DNA of 64,000 nucleotides from Bradyrhizobium sp. sGM-13 (GTDB lineage Bacteria; Pseudomonadota; Alphaproteobacteria; Rhizobiales; Xanthobacteraceae), in contig NZ_JAGWDK010000019.1 in the NCBI RefSeq assembly GCF_018398875.1, positions 62,001 to 126,000 on the forward strand, written 5' to 3'. Numbering within the stretch: the stretch's first letter is position 1; each line of letters begins with the position of its first letter. A model generated the notes under the pieces. The model saw only the letters and a program-made list of their open reading frames with translations. It ran no database searches and was not told the origin of the DNA. Made by a program: the position numbers and the translations under genes. Below, in pieces: positions 41,987-51,230 of this stretch.

Positions 41987-43024
41987 ATGGACGAACGCGT
42001 GACGCTGCGTTCACATCTCGAGAAGTCGATTGCGCTGATCCCGCATGGCGCGGCGGTCGGTGCGGTGATCGAGGCCATTGCCGCCGCTGCGATCGAACTC
42101 GCCGCGCTGATTGCGAACGGACCGCTCGTTGATATCACCGGGCAGGATAGCGGCATCAATTCCGACGGCGACCGGCAGAAAGACATCGACATCGTCGCCG
42201 ACGAAATGATGCGCCGTGCGCTGCGCGACGCGCCGGTGGCGGCGGTCCTTTCCGAGGAGGCGGCGCTGCCGGAAACCTTGCGGCCTGAGGCGCACCTGTG
42301 TGTTGCGATCGATCCGCTCGACGGATCGGCCAATCTCGAAAACAACATCTCGATCGGCACCATCTTTTCGATCCGCCCGAGAGGCAACGACATCCTTTCG
42401 ACCTTCTTTGAGCCCGGCACGGCGCAATGCGCGGCAGGCTTTTTGGTCTACGGTCCACAAACCACGCTCGTCCTCGCGCTCAACGCGCGCGTCGACATCT
42501 TCATTCTCGACAGGCGCGCGAGGGAATTTCTGCTGATCCGGCAGGCCGTGCAGGTCGCGCGCGATACGCCGGAGTTTGCCATCAACGCGTCCAATCGCCG
42601 GCACTGGCATGGTCCCGTTCGCGCCTACATCGATGAATGTCTCGCCGGTACCAGCGGTGGCGGTGAGGCGGATTTCAACATGCGCTGGATCGGTTCGCTG
42701 GTTGCGGAATCGCTTCGCATTCTGGCGCGCGGCGGCGTGTTTCTCTATCCGGCCGATGCCCGCCCCAGCTATCGCGAAGGGAGGATTCGCCTGCTGTACG
42801 AGGCCCATCCGATGGCGCTGGTAATGGAATGGGCCGGCGGCGCGGCCTCGACCGGACGGCGGCGAATTCTAGAAGTGGCTGCGAGGACGCCGCACCAGCG
42901 GGTGCCGCTGATCATGGGTTCTATGCGTGGCGTGCGCGACATCGCCGCCATTCACGAAAGGATCGAGCCGATGTTCGACAATAGCGACGCGCCGCTGTTC
43001 GCGCGGCGCGGCCTGTTCCGCTGA
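41987..43024 (+). CDS. cbbF: Fructose-1,6-bisphosphatase (class I)
   Basis: A 345-residue class I fructose-1,6-bisphosphatase, also able in autotrophs to cleave sedoheptulose-1,7-bisphosphate. Metal and phosphate motifs are LSEEA at about residue 90, the hallmark DPLDGSANLENNISIGT at about 108, and the C-terminal YEAHPMALVMEWAGG. It regenerates sugar phosphates for RuBP formation. First gene of the cbb operon; GGGAG precedes the start, and cbbP begins 9 bp after its stop. Confidence 0.96.
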   Translation: MDERVTLRSHLEKSIALIPHGAAVGAVIEAIAAAAIELAALIANGPLVDITGQDSGINSDGDRQKDIDIVADEMMRRALRDAPVAAVLSEEAALPETLRPEAHLCVAIDPLDGSANLENNISIGTIFSIRPRGNDILSTFFEPGTAQCAAGFLVYGPQTTLVLALNARVDIFILDRRAREFLLIRQAVQVARDTPEFAINASNRRHWHGPVRAYIDECLAGTSGGGEADFNMRWIGSLVAESLRILARGGVFLYPADARPSYREGRIRLLYEAHPMALVMEWAGGAASTGRRRILEVAARTPHQRVPLIMGSMRGVRDIAAIHERIEPMFDNSDAPLFARRGLFR

Positions 43025-43033
43025 CGGGGCATC

Positions 43034-43912
43034 ATGATGTCACGGGCTCATCCCATCATATCGATTACGGGTTCGTCGGGCGCCGGCACGACGTCGGTGA
43101 AGAAGACGTTCGAGCAGATCTTCCGCCGCGAAAAGGTGGTCGCGGCCTACATCGAAGGCGATGCCTTCCATCGTTACAATCGTTTCGAGATGCGCAGCAA
43201 GATGCTGGAGGAGGCCGAGCGCGGCAACAAGCATTTCAGCCATTTCAGTCCGGAAACCAACTTGTTCGAGGAACTCGAAAAAGTGTTTCGCGACTACGGT
43301 GAATCCGGCACCGGAATGACGCGTCACTACGTCCACGACGAGGAAGAGGCGAAGCTGTACGGCGCTAAACCGGGAACATTCACCGAATGGGACCAATTGC
43401 CGGCAGGGTCCGACCTACTGTTTTACGAAGGGTTGCACGGCGCGGTCGTGACCGACAAGGTTAACGTGGCGCAGCATGCCGATCTCAAGATCGGCGTCGT
43501 GCCGGTGATCAACCTGGAATGGATCCAGAAGCTGCATCGCGATCGTCGCGACCGCGGCTATACCGCCGAGGCGGTGACCGACACCATCCTGCGGCGAATG
43601 CCGGATTATGTGAACTACATCTGTCCGCAGTTCGCCGAGACCGACATCAATTTCCAGCGCGTTCCGACCGTCGATACGTCGAACCCGTTCATCGCGCGGT
43701 GGATTCCGACGCCCGACGAATCGATGGTGGTGATTCGTCTCAAGAATCCGCGCGGCATCGATTTTCCCTATCTGCTGTCGATGATTCCGCACAGCTTCAT
43801 GTCGCGCGCCAATTCGATCGTGATCCACGGGGCAAAGCTCGACCTGGCGATGCAGCTCATCCTCACCCCACTGATCCTGCAACTGATGGAACGCAAGAGG
43901 CGCACGATATGA
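43034..43912 (+). CDS. cbbP: Phosphoribulokinase
   Basis: A 292-residue proteobacterial-type phosphoribulokinase, which makes RuBP from ribulose 5-phosphate and ATP. The ATP-binding loop is ITGSSGAGTTSVKKTF, with the catalytic base region AYIEGDAFHRYNR and the substrate block HFSPETNLFEEL. RHYVHDEEEA and FYEGLHGAV follow as family marks. The TGA overlaps the ATG of the transketolase gene by 4 bp, giving translational coupling. An ATG-ATG start leaves one codon of uncertainty. Confidence 0.97.
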   Translation: MMSRAHPIISITGSSGAGTTSVKKTFEQIFRREKVVAAYIEGDAFHRYNRFEMRSKMLEEAERGNKHFSHFSPETNLFEELEKVFRDYGESGTGMTRHYVHDEEEAKLYGAKPGTFTEWDQLPAGSDLLFYEGLHGAVVTDKVNVAQHADLKIGVVPVINLEWIQKLHRDRRDRGYTAEAVTDTILRRMPDYVNYICPQFAETDINFQRVPTVDTSNPFIARWIPTPDESMVVIRLKNPRGIDFPYLLSMIPHSFMSRANSIVIHGAKLDLAMQLILTPLILQLMERKRRTI

Positions 43913-45945
43913 ACGCTCCCGCTCTGTCCCGCATAGCCAGCCGCCCGGATCTGTCGCACGCAGAGATGGCCAACGCGATCCGTTTCCTGGCAATCGACGC
44001 CGTTGAAAAGGCGAAGTCCGGTCATCCGGGCATGCCGATGGGCATGGCTGACGTCGCGACCGTTCTGTTTTCGCGCTTCCTCAAATTCGATCCCTCGGAT
44101 CCGGCGTGGCCGGATCGCGACCGCTTCGTGCTGTCGGCCGGCCATGGCTCGGTGCTGCTGTATGCACTTCTGCACCTGACGGGGTACGAAGGCATGACGC
44201 TGAACGAACTCAGGGCCTTCCGCCAATGGGGGTCGAAGACACCGGGACATCCCGAATATGGCCATACGGCGGGTGTCGAGACGACCACCGGACCTCTCGG
44301 GCAGGGCATTGCCACGGCCGTTGGTATGGCGCTGGCCGAGCGGCTGATGAACGCCCGCTTTGGCGACGACTGCGTCGATCATTTCACCTATGTAATCGCG
44401 GGCGACGGCTGCCTGATGGAGGGGATCAGCCACGAGGCGATCTCGCTGGCCGGGCATCTCAGGCTCAATCGCCTGATCGTGCTGTTCGACGACAACGAAA
44501 TCTCGATCGACGGCGCCACGTCGCTGTCATGCTCGGATGATCAGCTCGCACGGTTCAAGGCGGTGGGCTGGTCGGCCAGCCGGATTGACGGCCACGATCC
44601 CGAAGCGATCGCGGCCGCGATCGAGCGGGCGCGCAGCAGCGACCGGCCGTCGCTGATTGCCTGCCGCACGATCATCGGTTTCGGCGCGCCGAACCGTCAG
44701 GGAACCGAGAAAGTCCATGGCACGCCGCTGGGTGGCGAAGAAGCCGCCAAAACGCGTGATGCGCTGAACTGGCCGCACGCGCCGTTCGAGATTCCGGAAG
44801 CCGTCCTTGCGCAGTGGCGTCAGGCAGGCCGCCGCGGGCATGCCGCGCGCCGCTGCTGGATCGAACGGACCAAGCGTCTGAGTTCGGATTCCCGTTCGCC
44901 ATTTCACGATGCGCTGAATCGCAACCTGCCGTGCAGCTATGCGCAAGCAATGACAAAGCTGCGCGATGACTTCGCGACCGAGCGACCCAATATTGCCACC
45001 CGGCAGGCGTCGCAGCGCGTGATCGATGCCATCGCCGAGGCGCTGCCCAATCTGCTCGGTGGCTCGGCGGATCTCACGCATTCCAACCTGACGCGAGCCA
45101 GGACCCAGCGGCCGGTACAGCCTGGCTCCTTTGCAGGCAGCTATATTCACTATGGCGTGCGCGAGCACGCCATGGCGGCGGCGATGAACGGCATCGCGCT
45201 GCATGGCGGCTTCATCCCCTATGGCGGTACGTTCCTCAGCTTCGCCGACTACAGCCGTCCGGCGATCCGGCTGGCGGCGCTGATGAACATTCGTGTCATC
45301 CATGTGATGACGCACGACTCCATCGGGCTGGGCGAGGATGGCCCCACCCATCAGCCGGTCGAACATCTGGCATCGCTTCGAGCGATCCCCAATCTACTGA
45401 TCTTTCGACCGGGCGACGCCGTCGAGACCGCCGAGGCGTGGGACTGCGCGCTACGGGCGCAGGCCAGTCCGTCCGTGCTGTGTCTGTCGCGGCAAGCGCT
45501 GCCTGCCTTCCGCGAAGGCGGGTGTGACAATCTGGTCGCGCGCGGCGCCTATGTCGTCGTTGAGCCGGAGGGCGGACGCGATGTCACGCTGATTGCGACC
45601 GGATCGGAAGTCTCGATCGCCATCGAGGCTGCGAAAACGCTCGCAAAGGACAATGTCCGTGCGGCCGTCGTCTCGGCGCCGTGCTTCGAGCTGTTTCGTC
45701 AGCAGTCCCAGGAGTACCGGGCGGAGGTTCTTGGAGACGCCCCGCGGGTCGGGGTCGAAGCCGCGATCGAGGGCGATTGGGCGCGCTGGCTCGGCGACGG
45801 CGGCGAATTCGTCGGTATGACCGGCTTTGGCGCATCTGCACCGGCGGAAACGCTCTACCGCGAATTCGGCATTACCTCGAACGCCGTCGCCACAGCGGCG
45901 ATGCGCTGCATCGCGCGGTCAAGGATGGCGGCAACCTGGGCATGA
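43909..45945 (+). CDS. cbbT: Transketolase
   Basis: A 678-residue thiamine-diphosphate enzyme that moves two-carbon units among sugar phosphates in the Calvin cycle. Landmarks are KSGHPGMPMGMADVATVLF, GHTAGVETTTGPLGQGIA (substrate loop), GDGCLMEGISHEA and LFDDNEISIDG (TPP/metal binding), then GVREHAMAAAMNGIALHGG and the pyrimidine domain THDSIGLGEDGPTHQPVEHL. The start at 43909 is set by the ATGA overlap; the frame continues open upstream over cbbP but that is not coding. Length is normal. The stretch around 870 nt in (RRGHAARRCWIERTKRL) is somewhat diverged. Confidence 0.96.
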   Translation: MNAPALSRIASRPDLSHAEMANAIRFLAIDAVEKAKSGHPGMPMGMADVATVLFSRFLKFDPSDPAWPDRDRFVLSAGHGSVLLYALLHLTGYEGMTLNELRAFRQWGSKTPGHPEYGHTAGVETTTGPLGQGIATAVGMALAERLMNARFGDDCVDHFTYVIAGDGCLMEGISHEAISLAGHLRLNRLIVLFDDNEISIDGATSLSCSDDQLARFKAVGWSASRIDGHDPEAIAAAIERARSSDRPSLIACRTIIGFGAPNRQGTEKVHGTPLGGEEAAKTRDALNWPHAPFEIPEAVLAQWRQAGRRGHAARRCWIERTKRLSSDSRSPFHDALNRNLPCSYAQAMTKLRDDFATERPNIATRQASQRVIDAIAEALPNLLGGSADLTHSNLTRARTQRPVQPGSFAGSYIHYGVREHAMAAAMNGIALHGGFIPYGGTFLSFADYSRPAIRLAALMNIRVIHVMTHDSIGLGEDGPTHQPVEHLASLRAIPNLLIFRPGDAVETAEAWDCALRAQASPSVLCLSRQALPAFREGGCDNLVARGAYVVVEPEGGRDVTLIATGSEVSIAIEAAKTLAKDNVRAAVVSAPCFELFRQQSQEYRAEVLGDAPRVGVEAAIEGDWARWLGDGGEFVGMTGFGASAPAETLYREFGITSNAVATAAMRCIARSRMAATWA

Positions 45946-45978
45946 CGATCACATGAGAGTAATGACACGGAGATTCCG

Positions 45979-47064
45979 ATGGCGCTGATAACGCTGAGGC
46001 AATTGCTGGATCATGCCGCCGAGCATGGCTATGGCGTGCCGGCATTCAACATCAACAACATGGAGCAGGGCCTTGCCATCATGGAGGCGGCGGCTGCTGT
46101 CGATGCGCCCGTCATCATCCAGGCCTCGCGGGGCGCCCGCTCTTACGCCAACGATATCATGCTGGCGAAGATGATCGAGGCGCTGGAAGAGATGTATCCG
46201 CAGATCCCGCTCTGCCTGCACCAGGATCACGGCAACGAGGAATCGACCTGCGCCACCGCGCTGCAGCACGGCTTCACGTCGGTGATGATGGACGGCTCGC
46301 TGATGGCCGATGCCAAGACTCCGGCGAGCTACCGATACAACGTCGACATCACCCGCCGCGTGGTTGACATGGCGCACTGGATCGGCGCTTCCGTCGAAGG
46401 CGAATTGGGCGTGCTCGGCTCGCTGGAGCATGGCGGCGGCGAGCAGGAGGACGGTCACGGCGTCGAAGGCGAGGTCAGCCACGACCAGTTGCTGACCGAT
46501 CCGGATCAGGCCGTCGACTTCGTTCGCGCTACCAAGGTCGATGCGCTGGCGATCGCGATGGGGACTTCCCACGGCGCCTACAAATTCTCGCGCAAGCCGG
46601 ACGGCGACATCCTTGCCATGAGGGTGGTCGAGGAAATCCATCACCGGCTGCCCAACACGCATCTGGTGATGCATGGCTCGTCCTCGGTGCCGCAGCCGCT
46701 GCAGGACGCATTCAACCAGTTCGGCGGCGAGATGCCGCAGACCTGGGGCGTGCCGGTCGAGGAAATCGTCCGCGGCATCAAGCACGGTGTCCGAAAGGTC
46801 AATATCGATACCGACTGCCGGTTGGCGATGACTGCGGCGTTCCGCAAGGTCGCAACGCAGAGCAGAAACGAGTTCGACCCGCGCAAATTTCTGAAACCGG
46901 CGATGGATGGCTTGCGCGATCTTTGCCGCGAGCGCTTCGAGCAATTCGGCACGGCGGGGCATGCGTCCCAGATCAAGGTCGTCCCATTGGCTGAGATGGC
47001 GCGACGCTACCGTTCGGGCGCACTCGATCCACAAATCGGAGGAATAGCCGATGCCGCCGAATGA
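45979..47064 (+). CDS. cbbA: Class II fructose-bisphosphate aldolase, Calvin-cycle subtype
   Basis: A 361-residue zinc-dependent aldolase. Zinc ligands lie in LCLHQDHGNEESTC and GTSHGAYKF and in MHGSSSVPQPL; the catalytic loop and phosphate region (GIKHGVRKVNIDTDCRLAM) follow. It joins dihydroxyacetone phosphate with glyceraldehyde 3-phosphate or erythrose 4-phosphate. CbbA-type homologues of this length belong to cbb operons. It sits 33 bp after cbbT and 55 bp before cbbL. Confidence 0.96.
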   Translation: MALITLRQLLDHAAEHGYGVPAFNINNMEQGLAIMEAAAAVDAPVIIQASRGARSYANDIMLAKMIEALEEMYPQIPLCLHQDHGNEESTCATALQHGFTSVMMDGSLMADAKTPASYRYNVDITRRVVDMAHWIGASVEGELGVLGSLEHGGGEQEDGHGVEGEVSHDQLLTDPDQAVDFVRATKVDALAIAMGTSHGAYKFSRKPDGDILAMRVVEEIHHRLPNTHLVMHGSSSVPQPLQDAFNQFGGEMPQTWGVPVEEIVRGIKHGVRKVNIDTDCRLAMTAAFRKVATQSRNEFDPRKFLKPAMDGLRDLCRERFEQFGTAGHASQIKVVPLAEMARRYRSGALDPQIGGIADAAE

Positions 47065-47119
47065 GCTGACGACGCGTTCGATCCCGGCCAATCGCCGCAC
47101 ACCACCCAAGGAGAGCGAT

Positions 47120-48580
47120 ATGAACATGCACTCGATGACTGTCCGCGGCAAGGATCGCTACAAATCCGGCGTTCTCGAATACAAGAAGATGGGCTATTGG
47201 GAGCCCGACTACGAGCCCAAGGACACCGACATCATCGCGCTGTTCCGCGTCACGCCGCAGGACGGGGTCGATCCGATCGAGGCGTCGGCGGCGGTCGCCG
47301 GCGAATCCTCGACCGCGACCTGGACCGTGGTGTGGACCGACCGGCTGACGGCGGCGGAGAAATACCGCGCCAAATGTTTTCGCGTCGATCCCGTGCCGAA
47401 TTCGCCGGGCCAGTATTTTGCCTACATCGCCTACGACCTCGACCTGTTCGAGCCCGGATCGATCGCCAATTTGTCGGCCTCGATCATCGGCAACGTGTTC
47501 GGCTTCAAGCCGTTGAAGGCATTACGGCTCGAGGATATGCGGCTGCCGGTGGCCTACGTGAAGACGTTCCAGGGGCCTGCGACGGGCATCGTGGTCGAGC
47601 GCGAGCGCATGGACAAGTTTGGCCGGCCGCTGCTCGGCGCCACGGTGAAGCCGAAGCTCGGCCTATCCGGGCGCAATTACGGGCGCGTGGTGTATGAGGC
47701 GCTGAGGGGCGGGCTCGATTTCACCAAGGACGACGAGAACATCAACTCGCAGCCGTTCATGCATTGGCGCGAGCGGTTTCTCTATTGCATGGAGGCCGTC
47801 AACAAGGCGCAGGCCGCGACCGGCGAGATCAAGGGTACCTATCTCAACGTCACCGCCGGCACGATGGAGGACATGTACGAGCGCGCCGAGTTTGCCAAGG
47901 AGCTCGGCTCGGTCATCATCATGATCGATCTCGTGATCGGCTACACCGCGATCCAGTCGATGGCCAAATGGGCGCGCCGCAACGACATGATCCTGCATCT
48001 GCATCGTGCCGGTCATTCCACCTATACCCGGCAGCGCAGCCACGGCGTCTCGTTCCGGGTGATCGCGAAATGGATGCGGCTTGCGGGCGTCGATCACATC
48101 CATGCCGGCACCGTGGTCGGCAAGCTCGAGGGCGATCCGGCGACCACGCGCGGCTATTACGACATCTGCCGCGAGGACTACAATCCGATGCGTCTGGAGC
48201 ACGGCGTGTTCTTCGACCAGCATTGGGCGAGCCTCAACAAGCTGATGCCGGTCGCGTCCGGCGGCATTCACGCCGGGCAGATGCATCAACTGCTCGATCA
48301 TCTCGGCGAAGACGTGATCCTGCAGTTTGGCGGCGGCACGATCGGCCATCCCATGGGCATTCAGGCCGGCGCGACCGCCAACCGCGTGGCGCTGGAAGCC
48401 ATGATTCTCGCGCGCAATGAAGGCCGCGACTATCTGCACGAGGGTCCTGAGATTCTCGCCAAAGCCGCAGAGACCTGCACGCCGCTGAAATCGGCGCTGG
48501 AAGTCTGGAAGGACGTCACCTTCAACTACGAATCGACCGACATGCCCGACTACGTGCCCACGCCCTCTGTCGCGCTTTAA
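47120..48580 (+). CDS. cbbL: Rubisco large subunit, form IC (red type)
   Basis: A 486-residue large subunit that carboxylates RuBP. The active-site residues are intact: Lys of TVKPKLGLS, the carbamylated Lys with its Asp/Glu partners in GGLDFTKDDENINSQPF, His in LHLHRAGHSTYTRQ, loop-6 Lys in GTVVGKLEGDP, and GGGTIGHPMGIQAG. The HRAGHSTYTRQ segment and the length of 486 indicate the red (form IC) branch of proteobacteria, consistent with the CbbX activase. The start at 47120 follows AAGGAGAG; the open frame upstream of it has no ribosome site and would encode unrelated residues. Confidence 0.98.
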   Translation: MNMHSMTVRGKDRYKSGVLEYKKMGYWEPDYEPKDTDIIALFRVTPQDGVDPIEASAAVAGESSTATWTVVWTDRLTAAEKYRAKCFRVDPVPNSPGQYFAYIAYDLDLFEPGSIANLSASIIGNVFGFKPLKALRLEDMRLPVAYVKTFQGPATGIVVERERMDKFGRPLLGATVKPKLGLSGRNYGRVVYEALRGGLDFTKDDENINSQPFMHWRERFLYCMEAVNKAQAATGEIKGTYLNVTAGTMEDMYERAEFAKELGSVIIMIDLVIGYTAIQSMAKWARRNDMILHLHRAGHSTYTRQRSHGVSFRVIAKWMRLAGVDHIHAGTVVGKLEGDPATTRGYYDICREDYNPMRLEHGVFFDQHWASLNKLMPVASGGIHAGQMHQLLDHLGEDVILQFGGGTIGHPMGIQAGATANRVALEAMILARNEGRDYLHEGPEILAKAAETCTPLKSALEVWKDVTFNYESTDMPDYVPTPSVAL

Positions 48581-48592
48581 GGAGCGGAAATC

Positions 48593-49012
48593 ATGCGCAT
48601 TACCCAAGGCTGCTTCTCGTTTCTGCCCGATCTCACCGACGAGCAGATCTCCCGCCAGGTCCAGTATTGCCTGGAGAATGGCTGGGCGGTGAACATCGAA
48701 TTCACCGACGATCCACATCCCCGCAACAATCTCTGGGAAATGTGGGGATTGCCGATGTTCGATCTCCGCGACGCCGCCGGCGTGATGATGGAGCTGAACC
48801 AATGCCGCAAAGTGTATGGTAACAGCTACATCCGCCTGTCGGCATTCGATTCCAGTCACGGCTGGGAATCGGTGCGGCTGTCCTTCATCGTCAACCGACC
48901 GAAGGAGGAACCCGGCTTCCGCCTCGAGCGGCATGAAGTTGCCGGCCGCAACATCCGCTACACGACCAAATCATACGCCGCCGACCGTCCGGAGGGCCGG
49001 CGCTACGGTTAG
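48593..49012 (+). CDS. cbbS: Rubisco small subunit, form IC
   Basis: A 139-residue small subunit: MRITQGCFSFLPDLTDEQISRQ, WEMWGLPMFDLRDAAGVM, and an extended C-terminal beta-hairpin (FRLERHEVAGRNIRYTTKSY) that marks red-type small subunits and fills the central channel of the hexadecamer. It begins 12 bp after cbbL with its own GGAGCGG ribosome site. An intrinsic terminator lies about 65 bp downstream. Confidence 0.97.
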   Translation: MRITQGCFSFLPDLTDEQISRQVQYCLENGWAVNIEFTDDPHPRNNLWEMWGLPMFDLRDAAGVMMELNQCRKVYGNSYIRLSAFDSSHGWESVRLSFIVNRPKEEPGFRLERHEVAGRNIRYTTKSYAADRPEGRRYG

Positions 49013-49075
49013 TCACTGGTTCGGTCCGACAGACGCGTTCTCCCTGATCGTGCCTTTCGTCTGCCGGATGCACTG

Positions 49076-49109
49076 CTCCGTCGCTGTCGAAGCGGCGACG
49101 GAGTTTTTT
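49076..49109 (+). terminator. Strong intrinsic terminator between cbbS and cbbX
   Basis: CTCCGTCGC (49076-49084) and GCGACGGAG (49095-49103) form a perfect 9-bp GC-rich stem with a 10-nt loop, followed immediately by TTTTTT (49104-49109). This is the clearest rho-independent terminator in the window. It sits between cbbS and cbbX in the same direction and should act as partial attenuation, keeping CbbX below Rubisco levels. Confidence 0.85.
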
Positions 49110-49143
49110 CGGGCTGCGCATGCATTGCGTCGAGGTTTGCCAG

Positions 49144-50058
49144 ATGGACATGGATACCGCCGACATGACAGACACGGTCAACCTCCGCGAGGAGCTCGAA
49201 TCCGTCGGCATTGAGGAAATCCTCACGCAGCTCGACCGCGAGCTGATCGGGCTAGCGCCCGTCAAAACCCGTATCCGCGAAATCGCATCGCTCTTGCTGA
49301 TCGAACGTATCCGCAAGCGTCTGAATCTGACGTCGGAGGTGCCGACACTGCATATGTCGTTCACCGGCAATCCCGGCACCGGCAAGACCACGGTAGCGCT
49401 GCGGATTGCGAGCATTCTCCACAGGCTCGGCTTCGTGCGCCGCGGCCAGGTGGTGTCGGTTACCCGCGATGAGCTGGTTGGACAATATATCGGCCACACC
49501 GCGCCGAAAACCAAGGAAGTGCTGAAGAAGGCGATGGGCGGCGTGCTTTTCATCGACGAAGCCTATTATCTCCACCGGCCCGACAACGAACGCGATTACG
49601 GTCAGGAAGCGATCGAGATACTGTTGCAGGTGATGGAAACCCAGCGCGAGGATCTCGTGGTGATTCTTGCCGGTTACGGCGATCGGATGGATAAATTCTT
49701 CGCCAGCAATCCCGGCTTCCGCTCCCGCATCGCCCATCACATCGATTTTCCGGACTATTCGGAGCCCGAGTTGCTTGCCATCGCCGAGCTGATGCTCGGC
49801 GACATGAATTACAAACTCAGCGCCGACGCGCGTGAAGCGTTCATCCGCTACATCGTGCTGCGCAAGACCCAGCCGCTGTTCTCCAACGCGCGCTCGATCC
49901 GAAACGCGCTCGATCGCATGCGCCTGCGCCAAGCCAATCGTCTCGTCGCCGATCTCGATCGCGTGCTGACCGCTGACGACATCATGTCGCTGGAGGCGTC
50001 AGACGTGCTCGCCAGCCGGGTCTTTCTGAGAGACAAGCCGATGGTTCGCTCCGAGTGA
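49144..50058 (+). CDS. cbbX: Red-type Rubisco activase CbbX
   Basis: A 304-residue AAA+ ATPase that remodels inhibited red-type Rubisco by transiently pulling on the large-subunit C-terminus. Walker A is FTGNPGTGKTTVALR, Walker B GGVLFIDEAYYL, sensor 1 VVILAGYGDRM, arginine finger region NPGFRSRIAHHIDF. The pore-loop QYIGHTAPKT is present. ATG 49144 is favoured because the family begins near it; ATG 49120 is also open. It ends the cbb operon and is separated from cbbS by a terminator hairpin. Confidence 0.96.
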   Translation: MDMDTADMTDTVNLREELESVGIEEILTQLDRELIGLAPVKTRIREIASLLLIERIRKRLNLTSEVPTLHMSFTGNPGTGKTTVALRIASILHRLGFVRRGQVVSVTRDELVGQYIGHTAPKTKEVLKKAMGGVLFIDEAYYLHRPDNERDYGQEAIEILLQVMETQREDLVVILAGYGDRMDKFFASNPGFRSRIAHHIDFPDYSEPELLAIAELMLGDMNYKLSADAREAFIRYIVLRKTQPLFSNARSIRNALDRMRLRQANRLVADLDRVLTADDIMSLEASDVLASRVFLRDKPMVRSE

Positions 50059-50176
50059 AGAGGAACAAGCACCCGACCGTTGATTTTACTGGATTTTCGT
50101 TGGAAGTTGATCGTGTTCGTTGCGTTCTGGCGAGATTGGTTCTGGTGCGATAGATTGGAGGACCGAGGATTGACGC

Positions 50177-51211
50177 ATGAGGACGAACGCGAACGTTGAA
50201 CTCGACGCCGGCGGCAAGACATTTGCCTCCGGTCTGCTGCCGGATTTGATAGCCGCATTACGCCGTAGCCGTAAGGGCGATCTGCTGGCCGTGATCAGCG
50301 GCGATCCAAGTATCGGCCCCGAACTCGAGGCATGGTGTCGCTTCACCCGCAACAGCCTGGTCGACACAGCAGTCGAAGACGGCCGCACGCGCTGGGTGCT
50401 TCGGTACGGAGAGGCTCCGGAGAATGTAGGTGAAGATCGGCCTGTCGGCTCTCGATTATGGCTTTACACCAACTTCGATTGCAACCTGAGTTGCGACTAT
50501 TGCTGCGTGCGCTCGTCACCCAAAGTTCCGCGGCGGGCGCTCGGCGTCGAGCGGGTGCGGCGGATTGCGATCGAGGCGGCAGAGCTCGGCGTGAAGGAAA
50601 TATTTGTGACCGGTGGTGAGCCGTTCATGCTGCCGGATATCGGCGAAATTATTGCCGCATGTGCTACGGCGGCGCCCACCACGGTTCTCACCAACGGTAT
50701 GCTGTTTGCCGGGCGCCGGCTCGAAGCACTGCGCTCATTGCCTCGCGAGCGCGTCACCCTGCAGATCAGCCTCGACAGTCCGACGCCGGAGCGCCACGAC
50801 CACCATCGTGGAAAGGGGGCGTGGGCGCGCGCCTGGAAGGGAATCGAGCGGGCCCGTGCCGAAGGATTCCGCGTGCGATTGGCCGCGACAGTGTCAACTG
50901 ACGCGGAGGCTGAAGAGTTTCGCAGCTTCCTTGACGCCCATCAGGTCAGCGAGGAGAACCGGGTGATCAGGCGAATTGCGCTGCGAGGCGCCGCTACGCG
51001 GGGCATCGCTGTGGCAAGGGCAGACTTGGTGCCCGAGGTGACGATCACGGCGGAAGGCGTGTTCTGGCATCCGGTCGGCGCCGAGGATAACGATCTATTG
51101 GTCAGCGGCGAAATCTTTCCGCTCGCCGAATCCTTCGCAGCCGTGCGCCGCGCCTTCTATCGCGAATCTGAGCATCAGCGCCGGTTGGCAACGATTTTTA
51201 ATTGCGCCTGA
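50177..51211 (+). CDS. Radical SAM enzyme with N-terminal TusA-like domain
   Basis: A 344-residue two-domain protein. Residues about 5-80 match the TusA/SirA sulfur-carrier fold in its C-terminal two thirds (GDLLAVISGDPSIGPELEAWCRFTRN), but the essential CPxP motif is missing; the position reads GLLPDLIAALRR. From residue 95 it is a radical SAM domain with the cluster motif C102-x3-C106-x2-C109 (FDCNLSCDYCCV), the GGEPFML motif, and strand motifs VLTNGML and LQISLDSP. It is probably a SAM-dependent radical enzyme; the first domain may be a binding or partner-docking module. No SPASM cysteines are visible at the C-terminus. It lies 118 bp downstream of cbbX and is convergent with the next gene. 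Confidence 0.85.
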   Translation: MRTNANVELDAGGKTFASGLLPDLIAALRRSRKGDLLAVISGDPSIGPELEAWCRFTRNSLVDTAVEDGRTRWVLRYGEAPENVGEDRPVGSRLWLYTNFDCNLSCDYCCVRSSPKVPRRALGVERVRRIAIEAAELGVKEIFVTGGEPFMLPDIGEIIAACATAAPTTVLTNGMLFAGRRLEALRSLPRERVTLQISLDSPTPERHDHHRGKGAWARAWKGIERARAEGFRVRLAATVSTDAEAEEFRSFLDAHQVSEENRVIRRIALRGAATRGIAVARADLVPEVTITAEGVFWHPVGAEDNDLLVSGEIFPLAESFAAVRRAFYRESEHQRRLATIFNCA

Positions 51212-51230
51212 TGAGGTCGCGGAGGTGCGT

